From the NCBI RefSeq assembly GCF_042767895.1, contig NC_091578.1:19469940-19533939 (forward strand): a DNA stretch of 64,000 nt. The letters are read 5' to 3'. The position numbers and the translations under genes were made by a program. This DNA is from Penaeus vannamei (Eukaryota; Arthropoda; Malacostraca; Decapoda; Penaeidae). The notes under the pieces were generated by a model. It was given only the letters and a program-made list of their open reading frames with translations, was not told the origin of the DNA and did no database searches. This document shows, piece after piece, positions 36,632 to 48,399 of this stretch (positions within the stretch are counted from its first letter, which is position 1; every line of letters starts with the position of its first letter).

Positions 36632-37099
36632 CGCACCATTCTGTGTGATGTAAGCACAGGTCGCCCGCGCCCCCTTATCCCAAAATCTTTCCGCCGAAAA
36701 ATCTTCAACCTCATCCATGGTCTATCACACCATTCTGAACGAACAACTGCTCGTCTGATGAAGGATAAATTCATCTGGCACGGAATGAACAAAGACATCA
36801 AACAGTGGGCTCGATGCTGTGTTGCCTGCCAGATGAGCAAAGTAAGTCGTCACACTGAATCTAGCACAGGAGAATTTCGGCAGCCCATGCGCCGGTTTGG
36901 ACATCTCCATGACCGCTTAAAGCCTGCATACCTGGAAGAAAAGGAACCTACACCAACCACGCCTCTGGCCGATAACCCAGCTCACACCGTACCTCCTTCA
37001 AATGCACCTGCCCATGTCTCACATCCTGAAGATAAACCCTTTCAAATCTCCTCGCGTTCTGGTCGACTAATTCGCCAACCCAACCGACTCGACCTCTAA
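36632..37099 (+). pseudogene. Ty3/Gypsy integrase fragment with the catalytic core deleted
   Basis: One open frame from the satellite border to the stop at 37099. It starts with the zinc-binding H2C2 domain: LIHGLSHHSE gives His-x3-His, and WARCCVACQ gives Cys-x2-Cys. After RFGHLH at 36910 it jumps in frame to DRLKPAYLEE and the C-terminal tail ending in RQPNRLDL. The whole DDE catalytic core, part of which is seen at 1-730, is missing, so the protein could not integrate DNA. The 5' side is cut by satellite. The in-frame joint is probably chance, as no function is expected. Confidence 0.85.
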
Positions 37100-37114
37100 C
37101 AAGCCATGGATTTT

Positions 37115-37129
37115 CTTTCGGGGGAGTAT
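37115..37129 (+). other. Polypurine tract of the Gypsy element
   Basis: The sequence CGGGGGAGTAT just before TGTAAC is the expected primer site for plus-strand DNA synthesis next to a 3' LTR. The same tract is at about 949-959. Confidence 0.65.
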
Positions 37130-40100
37130 TGTAACATTTAAGTTACCCCTAAAATAACAATTACATAAATAAAGACTTTGAACAGAACAATCGTGTAAAG
37201 TGCAGTGTACACTTCAACTGAAATTTAACATTTTGTTAATTGTGTAATATTAAAATAAAATGTTTCAAAAAGACAAACAATTACATAAATTAATAATATT
37301 GTTTATTTTACATAATTATGTTGGTACTTTTACATAATCATCATAGCTATGTAATATGTACTTTTATTCCAAGATAAAGTTGGATTCGATTGAATACGCT
37401 TCTTGATTCCTCACAGGACGAATAGGGAGCAAGACACTTTTCCTTTTCTTCCGCTTACCATTATATTTCTTTTTCCAGAGCCCCGGCGGGATGCATGCTG
37501 CCCTCTGTTGATTACCAGTCCGTCCTGTAACATAACCCTGTATGACTTGGATCCTAACACGCTTGCAGCCTGTTCTTTTTCAGAGCCTTCCCTTCATCCA
37601 GCCCGTGGAGTGGGGAACACCCTTGACGGTAGTCAACCCGACGACACATTACTAATCCCATCTTCCCCCTTCTAATGTTCAGTCGCCCTGTTTCTTCTAC
37701 TTATTTCGTTCTAAACTATTTCTACTTTTCAGATCATCTCCAGATGGACGGCGGCAGGGCCCAGCAGCCAGCTTCTGTCCTGCGGAATGATCCTGTTCTC
37801 TCGTTTCACACCCGCCCTTGAGCCACGCGGGTTTTCTCGCCTTCTGCCTTCGTTTCTGGCAGGGTCGCGCTTTCGTCCTGAACGTCTGCAAAAACCCTGT
37901 ACAGATAAGATTTTCTCTGAGTTTGGCCAAGCTATGGCTTGTTTTCACACCCCGATCGACAGTGTCCCGGAGCTGAGCTCGGTCTACGCTCTTTCCCCAT
38001 GACGGGAACGTAGAGGTGGTTCTCTGTAAAGACCTGTAGGAATTAAACTTTTCTAAGGAGTATCCCTGTAAATAGCTCCCTTTCCTATCGTCCTCTTAAT
38101 CTTCTTCTCTGCCTTTCCTATCAATGTAGTCTAGTGTAACACAAGGTTTGGGTTATTTTAGCGCATTGTATTATTTTAACTGTTATTTTTGTGTAAACTT
38201 TTGTATGTTTTTATTTGCCGAAAGATTTTGAGTTTCAGCCTCTTAATCAGGTGTTTCCCTCTTCGTTTTCTTTTAATTTGCATGTTGTGCATATGTTCTT
38301 AACTTTAAGTTTGTTTTTCTTGGTTTTAAGATAATTTTAAGATGTTTGTTTTCTTAATAATATTTTACCGTCGAGGTTCCTCTCCCAGCTTCTCAGAGCA
38401 ATGTCCATGCAGAGCTGTCAGGACCGAGCCCATGACTTCCAAGGAGGTCTTTTATTGGGGTAAGCTCTGTTGACACCCTTTACAGATCGCCTGAGAAAGC
38501 GGTAATTATACATACGGAGACATTGCCTCCCTCTACGCCCACTAATTCATTAATTATAAGTCAGATCCTCCACCGGATCCGATCGGCGCAGCCAGATGGT
38601 CGGCTTCGCATTATAACATTTATGGTTGTGTGTTACTTATGCACTTCATAATGCAGTGTGTATTAGAACACGCCAGGCCCAAAGAATAAACCCAATATGT
38701 CTAATACACTCTTGTGTCCGCAGACATGGACGACGACGCTTCGAGAGCTCCAAAGGGTTCCACCCCTTTGGTCTAAGGCGATTCATTCGCCAGCTCTCCT
38801 TACACAGGTGATGGTGCCATGCTGATAACGGCTCCAGCTGATCTTCCGCACTGGTGTGCGGGCGCACTCATATGTGCCCCCGCAGTTCTGACCGTACTTG
38901 GCGTGCGGGCGCGGTCCCCATGCGCGCCCGCCTTCCGATGGACCGCACTGGCCTGCGGGCGCGCTTCCCATGCGCACCCGCCTTCCGATGATCCGCACTG
39001 GCGTGCGGGCGCGCTCCCCATGCGCACCCGCCTTCCGATGATCCGCACTGGCGTGCGGGCGCGCTCCCCATGAGCACCCGCAAACCGACGATCCGCACTG
39101 GCGTGCGGGCGCGCTCCCCATGCGCACCCGCCTTCCGATGATCCGCACTGGCGTGCGGGCGCGCTCCCCATGCGCACCCGCTTTCCGATGATCTGCACTG
39201 GCGTGCGGGTGTACTTTGTACGGCCGCCTCTCCGATGTCCCCGTGACGAGCGGGCGCGCTCCCCATGCGCACCCGCCTTAGGATGGATCCTCCCTGAGAT
39301 GTTCGCCGACGTGATGGTCTTCGCCCTCTACACTTCGTCAGGGCCGACCGTTTCTCTGGTTCCTGAAACCCTTCGGGCGCCTTTCCTTCTGTCTCTCCAT
39401 CGTACCTCACGAGTGATGGAACAAGTACTTCGCAGACACACCTGTTGTTTAAGGAGTCTCTCCTGCGATACTCGTCTTACTCGTCCCCTACTTAGGCGAC
39501 GCACTGCCCGGGAGAGGTGTTGTAGTGTACGGCTGCGTTCGTCCTGACTCTAAGGATGATGTCATCTCCATGAACCTCGGCCAACGCATCACGAGCCGCC
39601 GGAGACGAAGTCCCTGCCGTGTGCCACGTGCGGTTACATCCCGCAGACGTTTTTTTTTTTTTTTTTTTCACCTGCGACTGAGTCCCGCAGGATTTCTTAT
39701 TCATTTATTTATTTTATTTTTACGTTCAGCCATCAGTCAAGAAGGACTGTGGTGATAATGTGAACTTTGTTATTTTTATAACCATGAACGTAATTCTAAC
39801 CAAGTCTCACTACTTTTATGGCGTTGAAGTCGCCAAGCCACACTATTTATTTATTTTTAAACACGAATATTGTAAATATGTTATGGCCGAAATGCACACA
39901 CCTTTGTCTACCTTTCCATGACTGAAAATGCCTGTAACTCCCTAGTGAGTGCAATTTGCTCCCAAAATAAACATCATACCATCATACAGCTTTTACTCAA
40001 CTCCAGTCAGAATAATTCATAATCTTACCACCACTAAAGTTCTGGTTCTGACCAAGGTTAGATGCCTAAATCATTCTCAGACTCGGGTCTCCTAAACAGC

Positions 40101-40592
40101 ACATTGCTGGTTGCTCTGACATCACGCAACCCTTGAAAGGCTGTAAAAAGGCTAGATAAATCAGAGAATATTAAGCTGATATCAAAAGAACAGATTCATT
40201 TTGCTAAACCTGTGTTCCCGCTCCCAGCAGGCGGATGCTCAAACCTAAGGGAAGAATAATTCTATGATCTTGCTTTTTTCTTCCAAACACGTCCACGCAG
40301 ACGCTCAGCCTACGCTATCTCCCTTTTCACATCTACACACTTACACATCCAACATTCAGCACACACATTCTGTACTTTCCTTCCACCCTTCTCTGATACA
40401 ACACCCACACCCACTTACACGACATACAGGGTTCCCGAACCAACTAATCGGGTGGTGGCAGCGTGCCGTAGGCCCGGAACCTTACATCTGTTCACTACAG
40501 ACGAATCTTTCCCTTGAGCAAAAACCATATTCTCGGTTGAGCCCAGACTCAACTAGACCACTTAAAATCTACTGGGTCTACGCCCTGCTACA
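37130..40592 (+). mobile_element. Gypsy 3' LTR start and associated non-coding block (copy 2)
   Basis: Starts TGTAAC directly after the polypurine tract and changes to satellite after CTGCTACA at 40592. Nothing coding is convincing. Contents in order: AT-rich LTR start (37130-37400), C/T-rich stretch, a T-rich stretch near 38130-38370, the 50-bp minisatellite, a poly-T run at about 39650-39668, and a tail with TGGTGGCAGCG at 40453-40463 that resembles a tRNA-Leu primer binding site. The true LTR end is unresolved: about 290 bp, or most of the 3.4 kb. Confidence 0.55.
38843..39290. repeat. GC-rich 50-bp minisatellite, clean copy
   Basis: About eight to nine head-to-tail units. Inner units (38985-39185) are almost identical and exactly 50 bp, e.g. 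GCGTGCGGGCGCGCTCCCCA followed by TGCGCACCCGCCTTCCGATG and ATCCGCACTG; one unit has AGCACCCGCAAACCGACG instead. The edges are degraded. Dense CG dinucleotides. There is no spacer structure, so it is not a CRISPR array. Confidence 0.92.
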
Positions 40593-43500
40593 ATTATCAT
40601 TATTATTCTCATTATCATTGCAGTTATAATAATTATTATGCAAATTATTATTGCTATTTTTATCATTATAACTATTTATATAATGATAATAGCAATAATG
40701 ATGATCTTAGAAATAATAATGACAATAATAATATGTATAATGACAATGATAATGATGTTATTTGTTCTATTGCCATTATTAGTATGGAAATTATTGGAAT
40801 AGAGTTCATTATTGCTATTATTTCAGTAATTATCAAGATTATCATTATAATTATGACTTTTTCATTATCATTATTATTGTCATTATCACTGTCATTATCA
40901 TCATAATTATCATCGTTATTGTCAATAATAAAGGAATCATAATGGAAATCATCATAACTACCTGAACTAATGTTAAAATCCTCATAATTACCCTTAAAAA
41001 GCGAAAAGGTTTTTTTTCGACGTTTCTCTCAGAAGGCTGTAATACGCTAGATTTTACTTTTTTTCGACTTATGGGATTTTATTACTTCTGGCCTTTATTT
41101 CATTATAAATGGACTGAATGATAATTATTATAATTATTATCATTACTGTCATCATTTTTATGATTATAATCATTATAGTCATTATCATCTGAATTATAAT
41201 TATTGTCATCATTATTATCATTACTGTCATCAATTTTTTATTATCGTCATTACAGTCATTATCATCATGATTATCATTATTATTATCATTATTGCAGATA
41301 TATTAATTATTATGCTAATTATTATTGCTATTTTTATCAATATAACTATCTATATAATGATAATAGCAATAATAATGATCTTAAAAATACTAATGACAAA
41401 AATAATAATTATAATGACAATGATAATGATGTTATTTATATTGCCATTATTAGTATGGAAATTGTTGGAAGAGAGTTAATTATTGCAATTATTGCAGTAA
41501 TTATCAAGATTATCTTTATAATTATGACTTTATCATTATTATCATTATTATTGCCATTATCATTGTCATTATCATCATAATTATCATCGTTATTGTCAAT
41601 AATAAAGGAATCATCAGGGAAATCATCATAATTACCTGAATTAATGTTAAAATCCTCATAATAACCATTAAAAAGCGAAAAGGTTTTTTTCGACGTTTCT
41701 CTCAGAAAGCTGTAATACGCTAGATTTTGCTATTTTTTCGACTTCTGGGATTTTATTACTTCTGGCCTTTATTTCATTATAAATGGACTGAATGATAATT
41801 ATTGCCATTATTATCATTACTGTCATCATTTTTGTGATTATTATCATTATAGTCATTATCATCATGATTATCATTATTATCATCATTATCACAGTTATGA
41901 TAATTATTATGCTAATTATTATTGCTATTCTTATCATCATAACTATCTATATAACGACAATAGCAATAATGATGATCTTAGAAATAATAATGACAATAAT
42001 AATAATTATAATGACAATGATAAAGATGTTATTATTATTTCTATTGCCATTATTAGTATGGGAAGTATTGGAATAGAGTTAATTATTGCTATTACTGCAG
42101 TAATTATAAAGATTATCATTATAATTATGACTATCATTATTATTGTCATTATCATTGTCATTATCATCATAATTATCATGATTATTGTCAATAATAAAGG
42201 AATCATCATGGAAATCATTATGATTACCTGAATTAATGTTAAAATCCTCATAATTAACATTAAAAAACGAAAAGCTTTTTTTGACGTTTCTCTGAAACAC
42301 GCTAGATTTTGCCGTTTTTTTTTTTTTTTACTTTTGGGATTGTATTACCTCATTATCATTATTATTGTCATTTTCATCATAATTATCATTATTGTCAATA
42401 ATAAAGGAATCATCATGGAAATCATCATAATTACCTGAATTAATGTTAAAATCCTCATAATTACCATTAAAAAGCGAAAAGGTTTTTTTCGACGTTTCTC
42501 TCAGAAGGCTGTAATACGTTAGATTTTGCCGTTTTTTCGACATTCGGGATTTTATTACTTCTGGCTTTATTTCATTATAAATGGACTGAATGATAATTAT
42601 TATCATCATTATTATCATTACTGTCATCATTTTTATGATTATTATCATTATAGTCATTATCATCATGATTATTATCATTATCATCATTATTGCAGTTATA
42701 ACAATTATTATGCTAATTATTATTGCTATTTTTATCATTATAACTATTTATACAATGAGAATATCAATAATGATGATCTTAGAAATAATAATGACAATAA
42801 TAATAATTATAATGACAATGATAATGATGATATTAATATTTCTATGGCCATTGTTAGTATGGAAATTATTGGGATAGAGTTAATTATTGCTCTTATTGCA
42901 GTAATTCTCAAGATTATCATTATAATTATGACTTTATAAATAGTATTGTCATTATCATCATAATTATCATCATTATTGTCAATAATAAAGATATCATCAT
43001 GGAAATCATCATAATTACCTGAATTAATGTTAAAATCCTCATAATGTAATACGCTAGATTTTGCCTTTTTTCGACTTTTGGGATTTCATTACTTCTGGCC
43101 TTTATTTCATTATAAATGGACTGAATGATAAATATTATCATCATTATTATCATTACTATCATCACTTTTATGATTATTATCATTATAGTCATTATCATCA
43201 TGATTATCATTATTATTATCATCATTATTGGAGTTATATTAATTATTATGCTAATTATTATTGCTATTTTTGGAAGAGTTAATTATTGCTATTATTGCAG
43301 TAATTCTCAAGATTATCATTATAATTATGGATTTATCATAATTATCATTATTATTGTCATTATCATTGTCATTATCATCATAATTATCATCATTATTGTC
43401 AATAATAAAGGAATCATCATGGAAATCATCATAATTATCTGAATTAATGTTAAAATCCTCATAATTACCATTAAAAAGCGAAAAGGTTTTTTTCGACGTT

Positions 43501-45347
43501 TCTCTCAAAAGGCTGTAATACGATAGATTTTGCCGTTTTTTCGACTATTGGGAATTTATTACTTCTGGCCTTTATTTCATTATAAATGGACTGAATGATA
43601 ATTATTATCATTATTATAATTACTGTCATCATTTTTATGATTATCATTATAGTCATTATCATCATGATTATCATTATTATTATCATCATTATTGCAGTTA
43701 TAATAATAATTAGTTATAATAATTATTAGGCTAATTGTTATTGCTATTTTTATCATTATAACTATTTATATAATGATAATAGCAATAATGATCTTAGAAA
43801 TAATAATGACAATAATAATAATTATAATGACAATGATAATGATATTATTATTTCTATTGCCATTATTAGTATGGACATTATTGGAATAGTGTTAATTATT
43901 ACAGTAATTATCAAGATTATCATTATTATCATTATTATTGTCATTATCATTTTCATTATCATCATAATTATCATCATTATTGTCAACAATAAAATATTCA
44001 TCATGGAAATCCTCATAATTACCTAAATTAATGTTAAAATCCTCATAATTACCATTAAAAAGCGAAAAGGTTTTTTTTCGACGTTTCTCTCAAAAGGCTG
44101 CAATACGCCAGATTTTGTCGTTTTTTTGACTTTTCGGATTTTATTACTTCTGGCCTTTATTTTATTATAAATGGACTGAATGGTAATTATTATCATCATT
44201 ATTATCATTACTCTCATCATTTTTATGATTATCATTATTATTATCATCATTATATCAGTTATAAAAATTATTATACTAATTATTATTGCTTATTATTATC
44301 ATTATAACTATTTATGTAATGATAATAGCAATAATGATGATCTTAGAAATAATAATGACAATAATAATAAGTATAATGACAATGATAATGATGTTATTAT
44401 TATTCTATTGCCATTATTAGTATGGACATTATTAGAATACAGTTAATTATTGCTATTATTGCAGTAATTATCAAGATTATCATTACAATTATGACTTTAT
44501 CATTATTATTGCCATTATCATTGTCATTATCATCATAATTATCATCATTATTGTCAATAATAAAGGAATCATCATGGAAATCATCATAATTACCTGAATT
44601 AATGTTAAAATCCTCATGATTACCATTAAAAATTGAAAAGGTTTTTTTTCGACGTTTCTCTCAATTATACGCTAGATTTTGCCGTTTTTTCGACTTTTGG
44701 GATTTTATTACTTCTGGCCTTTATTTCATTATGAATGGACTAAATGATAATTATTATCATTATTATCTTTACTGTCGTCATTTTTATGATTATCATCATT
44801 ATAGTCATTATCATCATGATTATAATTATTATTATTATTATATCAGTTATAACAATTATTATGCTAATTATCATTGCTATTTTTATCATTATAACTATTT
44901 ATATAATGATATTAGCAATAATGATGATCTTAGAAATAATAATGGTAATAAAAATAATTATAATAACAATGATAATAACGTTATTATTATTTCTATTGCC
45001 ATTATCAGTATGGAAATTGTTGGAATAGAGTTAATTATTGCTATTATTGCAGTAATTATCAAGATTATCATTATAATTATGACTTTATTGTTCTTATCAT
45101 TATTGTCATTATTATTGTCATTATCATCATAACTATCATCATTATTGTCAATAATAAAGGAATCATCATGGAAATCATCATGATTACCTGAATTAATGTT
45201 AAAATCCTCATAATTACCATTAAAAAGCGAAAAGGGATTTTTTTCGACGTTTCTCTCAACGCTAGATTTTTCCGTTTTTTCGACGATTGGGATTTTATTA
45301 CTTCTGGCCTTTATATCTTTATAAATGGACTGAATGATAATTGTTAT
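40593..45347 (-). repeat. AT-rich satellite, minus-oriented block (copy 2)
   Basis: Eight to nine monomers with cores near 41090, 41760, 42560, 43090, 43560, 44150, 44710 and 45300. Two monomers are shortened: one near 43040 joins TCCTCATAATG directly to TAATACGC, and one near 43271 joins GCTATTTTT to GGAAGAGTTAATT. The first corresponds to copy 1 at 7080-7110 and the second to about 7330. Confidence 0.88.
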
Positions 45348-46260
45348 CAATATTATTGACAATAATGATGATAATTATGATGATAATGACAATGATAATG
45401 ACAATAATAATGATAATGATAAAGTCATAATTATAATGATAATCTTGATAATTACTGCAATAATAGCAATAATTAATTCTATTCCAATAGTTTTCATACT
45501 AATAATGGCAATAGAAATAGTAATATCATTATCATCATAATAATTATTATTGTCATTATTATTTCTAAGATCATCATTATTGCTATTATCATTATATAAA
45601 TAGTTATAATGATAAAATAGCAATAATAATTAACATGATAATTATTATAACTGCAATAATGATGATAATAATAATGATAATAATCATAGAAATGATGACA
45701 GTAATGATATTAATGATGATAATAATTATCATTCAGTCCATTTATAATGAAATAAAGGCCAGAAGTAATAAATTCCCAAAAGTCTAAAAAAAAAACGGCA
45801 AAATCTAGCGGATTACAGCCTTTGGAGGGAAACGTCGAAAAAAAAACCTTTTCGCTTTTTAATGGTAAATATGAGGCTTTTAACATTAATTCAGGTAATT
45901 ATGATGATTTCCATGATGATTCCTTTAATATTGACAATAATGATGATAATTATGATGATAATGACAATGATAATGACAATAATAATGATAATAATGATAG
46001 TCATAATTATAATGATAATCTTGATAATTACTGCAATAATAGCAATAATCAACTCTATTCCAATAATTTCCATACTAATAATGGCAATAAAAAATAATAA
46101 CATCATTATCATTGTCATTATAATTATTATAATTGTCATTATTATTTCTAAGATTATTATTGTTATTGTCCTTATATAAATAGTTATAATGATAAAAATA
46201 GCAATAATAATTATCATAACTGCAATAATGATGATAATAATAATGATAATCATGATGATA
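43200..46260. repeat. Arm B of an inverted block duplication (partner 24330-27411)
   Basis: Inverted counterpart of arm A, with the orientation switch at 45345-45350 inside it, so each arm contains the same switch. Diagnostic variants are listed under arm A. Borders are approximate. Confidence 0.78.
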
Positions 46261-46541
46261 ATGACTATAATGATAATAATCATAAAAATGATGACAGTAA
46301 TGATAATGATGATAATGATTATCATTCAGTCCATTTATGATGAAATAAAGGCCAGAAGTAATAAAATCCGAAAAGTCGGAAAAACGGCAAAATCTGGCGT
46401 CGAAAAAAACCCTTTACGCTTTTTAATGGTTATTATGAGGATTTTAGCATTAATTCGGGTAATTATGATGACTTCCATGATGATTCTTTTATTATTGACA
46501 ATAATGATGATAATTATGATGATAATGACAATGATAATGAC
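45348..46541 (+). repeat. AT-rich satellite, plus-oriented block left of the non-LTR element
   Basis: About two monomers, with cores near 45755 and 46350. The second lacks part of the core (GGCAAAATCTGGCG joined to TCGAAAAAAACCC). Ends in the left copy of the target duplication. Confidence 0.87.
46496..46541 (+). repeat. Target site duplication of the non-LTR element, left copy
   Basis: 46 bp beginning TGACAATAATGATGATAATT and ending CAATGATAATGAC, repeated without a mismatch at 47946-47991 on the other side of the insertion. Confidence 0.85.
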
Positions 46542-46939
46542 ATCATCATCTGGAGCTTACGCCGACGGGGGCGCATAGCCGCGTCCACCTTCTGCTTCCA
46601 CCTTTTGGGATCTCTCATGGCAAGTCGCCAAGCAAGGGCCCGGTCCATCTCGAGCTCTTCCCGACAGGTTTGATCGATCTGCTTAAGCCACGACCTCCTA
46701 GGTCGTCCCACAGGCCTCCTCCACCCAGGGTTGTCTCGAACAGAGACAACCTGATAGGCAGGATCAGCCTGTGGAAAACGAGCCAGGTGGCCTTATAGCC
46801 TGAGTTGGCGATCCCGGATTGTGCAGGTAACAGGTCCTGTGCCAGTCTCATGGTGCAGCCGTTGGTTAGACACATGGTCCCGCCAACAGTACCCCATGAT
46901 CCGGCGCAAGGACCTATTACAAAAGGCGTCAAGACGGGA
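46542..46939 (-). pseudogene. Non-LTR element C-terminal region and 3' end
   Basis: The continuation can be followed as LRRIMG, RDHVSNQRLHHETGTGP, a TAA in the place of a Tyr codon, then GHLARFPQADP and GRPRRSWLKQIDQTC. The last codons read AAMRPRRRKLQ and run into the tail out of the frame in which AGATGA would give the stop, so a base has probably been lost in the C run near 46566. Not functional. Confidence 0.8.
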
Positions 46940-47191
46940 CTACAGTGCACTGGATAATGTCCAGGTTTCACTACCGTAGAGCAAAACTGGCATTACCAGG
47001 GCCCTGAAAACCCGTAGCTTGGTCCTTCTGCACAGGTACCGGCATCTCCAAATACTCTTGTCGAGAGAGTTCATGACCCCCGCTGCCAGGCCAATCCATC
47101 TACTGACTTCCTGGTCTGACAACCCAGAGTTATGAACTGCACTACCAAGGTATGTAAAGCTCTCTGTGACCTCAATGTCCGCCGCAAGCAC
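46940..47191 (-). pseudogene. Non-LTR reverse transcriptase, thumb part
   Basis: An 83-codon open piece in another frame: ESFTYLGSAVHNSG, then DKSIWRCRYLCRRTKLRVFR and LVMPVLLYGSETW, which is the conserved region after the palm in this LINE group. It is separated from the previous piece by a TAG and a frameshift near 47190, and stopped by another TAG after WTLSSAL near 46942. Confidence 0.88.
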
Positions 47192-47231
47192 GTACCGACT
47201 GAACAGGTTCTCCTAGTAAGTCCCCAAAGTC

Positions 47232-47945
47232 CTAGATCTTGGTCTTGGTCCAGACCTCTAGACCCAAGGGCTTCGCTTCATTACTAAATGCATCGAGGGC
47301 CACCACTAAGGTTTCCAAAGACTCAGATAGAATTGCAACATCATCGGCAAAATCAAGGTCTGTAACTTTAATATTACCCAGTGTTGCTCCACAATGACTT
47401 TGAACAGTAGCTCTGCCTAGTATCCAGTCCATGCAAGTGTTGAAAAGGATTGGTACAAGAACACAGCCTTGCCTCACTCCTGAACTGACAGGAAAGAAGC
47501 TCGACAGGCCCCCACCACACTTTACAGCACTTTCAGTACCAGTATATAGGTTTGCTATTAGTTCAATAATCCTTGTTGGAATTCCTCTCAGGATCTCCCA
47601 GAGTGATTCCCGATGTACTGTATCGAACGCCTTTTTGAGGTCGGTGTAGGCTGCAAGTAACCCACGTCCGGACTCACGACGGCGCTCTACAATGACTCGA
47701 AGCGCAAGGATACGGTCTATTGTTGACTTACCAGGAGTGAATCCGGATTGCTCTGGCCTCTGATGCCTTAGTAGATGGTCTCTGATACGCCTCAGAAGGA
47801 TGCGGGCAAGAACCTTGCCTGGTACACATAGTGTGATGCCGCGGTGATTGGTGCAGTCCCATCGGTCCCCCTTCCCCTTCCAGAGAGGGATGACCACACC
47901 CCTCAACAGGTCAGAGGGAACGGTACCGTAGTGCCAAATGGCAAA
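47232..47945 (-). pseudogene. Non-LTR reverse transcriptase, N-terminal and palm part
   Basis: About 238 codons open from the truncated 5' end; there is no native start. It would copy element RNA at the nicked target. Motifs: NHRGITL (35-41), FTPGKSTIDRILALR (71-85), catalytic Asp104 in AYTDLKKAFD, SSGVRQGCVL (156-165) and FADD at 201-204, the expected palm Asp pair. It ends after EVWTKTKI at a TAG where relatives continue, so it is a nonsense codon. The same TAG is present in the other copy (11421-11424 region), so it predates the duplication or is shared by both alleles. Confidence 0.9.
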
Positions 47946-47991
47946 TGACAATAATGATGATAATTATGATGATAATGACAATGATAATGAC
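47946..47991 (+). repeat. Target site duplication of the non-LTR element, right copy
   Basis: Identical to 46496-46541. The satellite monomer continues smoothly from here (AATAATGATAATAATTATAAAG). Confidence 0.85.
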
Positions 47992-48399
47992 AATAATGAT
48001 AATAATTATAAAGTCATAATTATAATGATAATCTTGATAATTACTGCAATAATAGCAATAATCAACTCTATTCCAATAATTTCCATACTAATAATGGCAA
48101 TAGAAATAATAATATCATTACCATTGTCATTATAATTATTATTATTGTCATTATTATTTCTAAGAGCATCATTATTGCTATTACCATTATATACATAATT
48201 ATAATGATAATAATAGCAATAATAATTAGCATAACATTTATCATAACTGCAATAATGATGATAATAATGATAATCATGATGATAATGACTATAATGATAA
48301 TCATAAAAATGATGACAGTAATGATAATGATAATAATTACCATTCAGTCCATTTATAATGAAATAAAGGCCAGAAGTAATAAAACCCCAAAAGTCAAAA

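Larger units (their letters stand above)
46542..47945 (-). mobile_element. 5'-truncated non-LTR retrotransposon with GATGAT-type tail
   Basis: A 1.4-kb LINE fragment on the minus strand. It has the reverse transcriptase from the middle of the fingers to the C-terminus, no endonuclease, and a 3' end reading AGCTCCAGATGATGATG. A short GATGAT-like tail with no poly-A and a variable-length target duplication suits the RTE group, but I cannot fix the clade. The 46-bp duplication shows it is a real target-primed insertion into satellite. Confidence 0.88.

Noticed and set aside
38843..39290. CRISPR-like regular repeats
   Set aside because: Units are head to tail with no unique spacers, the context is eukaryotic transposon DNA and there are no cas genes.
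47945..47951. Start codon for the LINE reverse transcriptase frame at 47951
   Set aside because: It would be a TTG in satellite flank; the element is simply 5' truncated and has no start of its own.
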